Source: Corynebacterium argentoratense DSM 44202 (GTDB lineage: Bacteria; Actinomycetota; Actinomycetes; Mycobacteriales; Mycobacteriaceae). Taken from it: 64,000 nt of DNA. The stretch lies in the NCBI RefSeq assembly GCF_000590555.1, contig NC_022198.1:1-64000 (forward strand), written 5' to 3'. Positions 62,922-64,000 of this stretch are shown in pieces (position 1 is the stretch's first letter; each line of letters begins with the position of its first letter). The notes beneath the pieces are model-generated. The model worked only from the letters and a program-made list of their open reading frames with translations, did not search any database and was not told where the DNA came from. The translations under genes were made by a program, and so were the position numbers.

Positions 62922-62987
62922 GGTGTTTTACTTTACCGCCCCACCAGCGCGGTTTCGTGTACTGGTGGGCGGCGGAACAACCGTGGT

Positions 62988-63749
62988 TTAGAACGGGAGT
63001 TTGCGGAAGATGGGCTTGGGGATGTGCTGGAGGACCATCATCACGTATTGGAAGAGGGGGTGGACCCACACGGTGTCTTTTTTATTAATGACGCCGTCCA
63101 CTACAGCCTTGGCGACATCCTCACGGTCGACGGTGAGCGGCGCTTCTTCAACATCGGCGCTCATCTTGGTGCGGACTTGGCCGGGGCGGACGAGGAGCAC
63201 GCGGGCACCGAACTCGCGAAGGGCTTCGCCGAGTTGTTCGTAGAAGCCGTCGAATCCTGCTTTGGTGGAGCCATAGACGAAGTTGGAGCGGCGAACTTTA
63301 ACACCGGCGACGGAGCTGAGTGCGACGATGGTGCCGTGGCGTTGGGCTTTCATCTTTTGGCCCAGCAGCACGCCAACGCTGACGCCACCGGTGTAGTTGA
63401 TTTGTGCAGATGCGACTGCTTTTTCTTGGTTTTGCCACAGTTCTTCGGCATCACCGAGGGTACCGAATGCGACGATCGCGACGTCAACTTCGCCGTGTTC
63501 CCACGCGGCGTCAATAACCTTTGGGTGTGAGGAGAAGTCGGTGGCGTCGAAGTCGATGACGTTGACAGCGGTGGCACCGGCGGCCTCGATTTTTTTGACC
63601 GCGGCGTCGAGGTGACTGGAGGTTTTGCGGGCTGCGAGAGTGACGGTGGCGGAGCCGGAGGAGAGGAATTCTTCGACGATTGCCAGGCCGATGTCTGAAG
63701 TTCCGCCCAGCAGGAGGATGTGTTGAGGTTTGCCGACGGCGTTAATCAT
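62988..63749 (-). CDS. dprE2: Decaprenylphosphoryl-2-keto-ribose reductase DprE2
   Basis: DprE2 reduces the 2-keto intermediate made by DprE1, giving decaprenyl-phosphoarabinose for Emb and AftA. The 253-residue product is an SDR with [17 protein letters not shown] and YGSTKAGF. It follows dprE1 with a 118-base gap. Confidence 0.95.
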   Translation of the reverse strand: MINAVGKPQHILLLGGTSDIGLAIVEEFLSSGSATVTLAARKTSSHLDAAVKKIEAAGATAVNVIDFDATDFSSHPKVIDAAWEHGEVDVAIVAFGTLGDAEELWQNQEKAVASAQINYTGGVSVGVLLGQKMKAQRHGTIVALSSVAGVKVRRSNFVYGSTKAGFDGFYEQLGEALREFGARVLLVRPGQVRTKMSADVEEAPLTVDREDVAKAVVDGVINKKDTVWVHPLFQYVMMVLQHIPKPIFRKLPF

Positions 63750-63811
63750 GAATGGTGTCCTTTTAGATTATTGACGATCGAATAGCGATTGTGAACGGTT
63801 GAACGTCCTGG

Positions 63812-63846
63812 TTGTTGGTGACCGGCAGGGTTGTAGCCGGTGACCA
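63812..63846. other. Hairpin between dprE1 and dprE2
   Basis: GTTGGTGACCGGC and GCCGGTGACCAAC are complementary except for one position, around a short loop. No T-run follows, so it may be a processing or attenuation structure rather than a terminator. Confidence 0.45.
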
Positions 63847-63867
63847 ACGAAGGCCTATACGGGCTGT

Positions 63868-64000
63868 TTAGAGCTGCAGGCGACGCGACATGTCGGAGGC
63901 GAAGACGCCGTGGGGGTCGATCGCGTTGCGGGTCTTCAGCCAGCCGTCGAGCTCGGGGTACATTTTGTGGAAGTTTTCCGCGGAGGTGCGGGATTCCTTA
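63868..64000 (-). CDS. dprE1: DprE1, 3' end (partial)
   Basis: Only the last 43 codons are in the window. They read [19 protein letters not shown] and end in [16 protein letters not shown], the C-terminus of decaprenylphosphoryl-D-ribose oxidase, the FAD enzyme that acts before DprE2. The gene continues beyond the right edge. Confidence 0.9.
   Translation of the reverse strand, partial: KESRTSAENFHKMYPELDGWLKTRNAIDPHGVFASDMSRRLQL

Overview
The window starts at the first base of dnaA and reads dnaA-dnaN-recF-dciA-gyrB-gyrA, so it is the origin-proximal start of a circular chromosome. Its gene content (DUF3566 gene after gyrA, tRNA-Ile/tRNA-Ala, ppiA, rhomboid, crgA, the pknB-pknA-pbpA-rodA-pstP-fhaB-fhaA cluster, one emb gene, aftA, dprE2, dprE1) is that of a mycolic-acid actinobacterium. 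The single emb gene and gene order point to Corynebacterium; I cannot name the species.

Layout. 1-11.3 kb: replication initiation genes and both gyrase subunits, with an oriC-like DnaA-box region between dnaA and dnaN and a small Doc/RHH toxin-antitoxin-like pair between gyrB and gyrA. 11.37-11.53 kb: tRNA-Ile and tRNA-Ala. 11.5-19.45 kb: a 7.9-kb integrated island in the 3' end of tRNA-Ala, bounded by a 45-bp direct repeat. It carries an integrase, a divergent XRE/AlpA-type switch, small coiled-coil proteins, a DnaB-N-like protein plus a DUF3987-like ATPase, a symmetric iteron array that looks like a replication origin, and one HK97-type major capsid gene, without terminase, portal, protease or tail genes. 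It looks like a phage satellite and is the main candidate for a poorly described system. 19.5-22.3 kb: a lysine/alanine-rich membrane protein, ppiA, rhomboid, then a dense second DnaA-box cluster. 22.3-31.4 kb: the cell-wall and division Ser/Thr kinase operon, all on the minus strand. 31.6-43.8 kb: tRNA-Leu, a gamma-carbonic-anhydrase-like gene overlapping a GNAT-LOG fusion gene, AbrB-family transporter, rclA-like flavoenzyme, PAP2 phosphatase, and a GntP-permease/TetR/mmsB/mmsA block for branched-chain acid catabolism. 43.8-57.5 kb: a mosaic of DNA repair genes (hrpB-type helicase, ogt, tag), SDR, S4, VOC, esterase, M13 peptidase, PrsW and GH25 genes, punctuated by six copies of a 21-bp palindrome. 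57.5-64 kb: arabinan synthesis genes (emb, aftA, dprE2, end of dprE1).

Two signals run across genes. A decamer TGACGYCGCG occurs about 39 times by my reading, in both orientations, inside and between genes, and not once in the tRNA-Ala island. The 21-bp palindrome TTGT-N2-GTGA-W-TCAC-N2-ACAA is confined to 43.8-57.5 kb and is intergenic each time. All counts were made by eye, without computation or database search.
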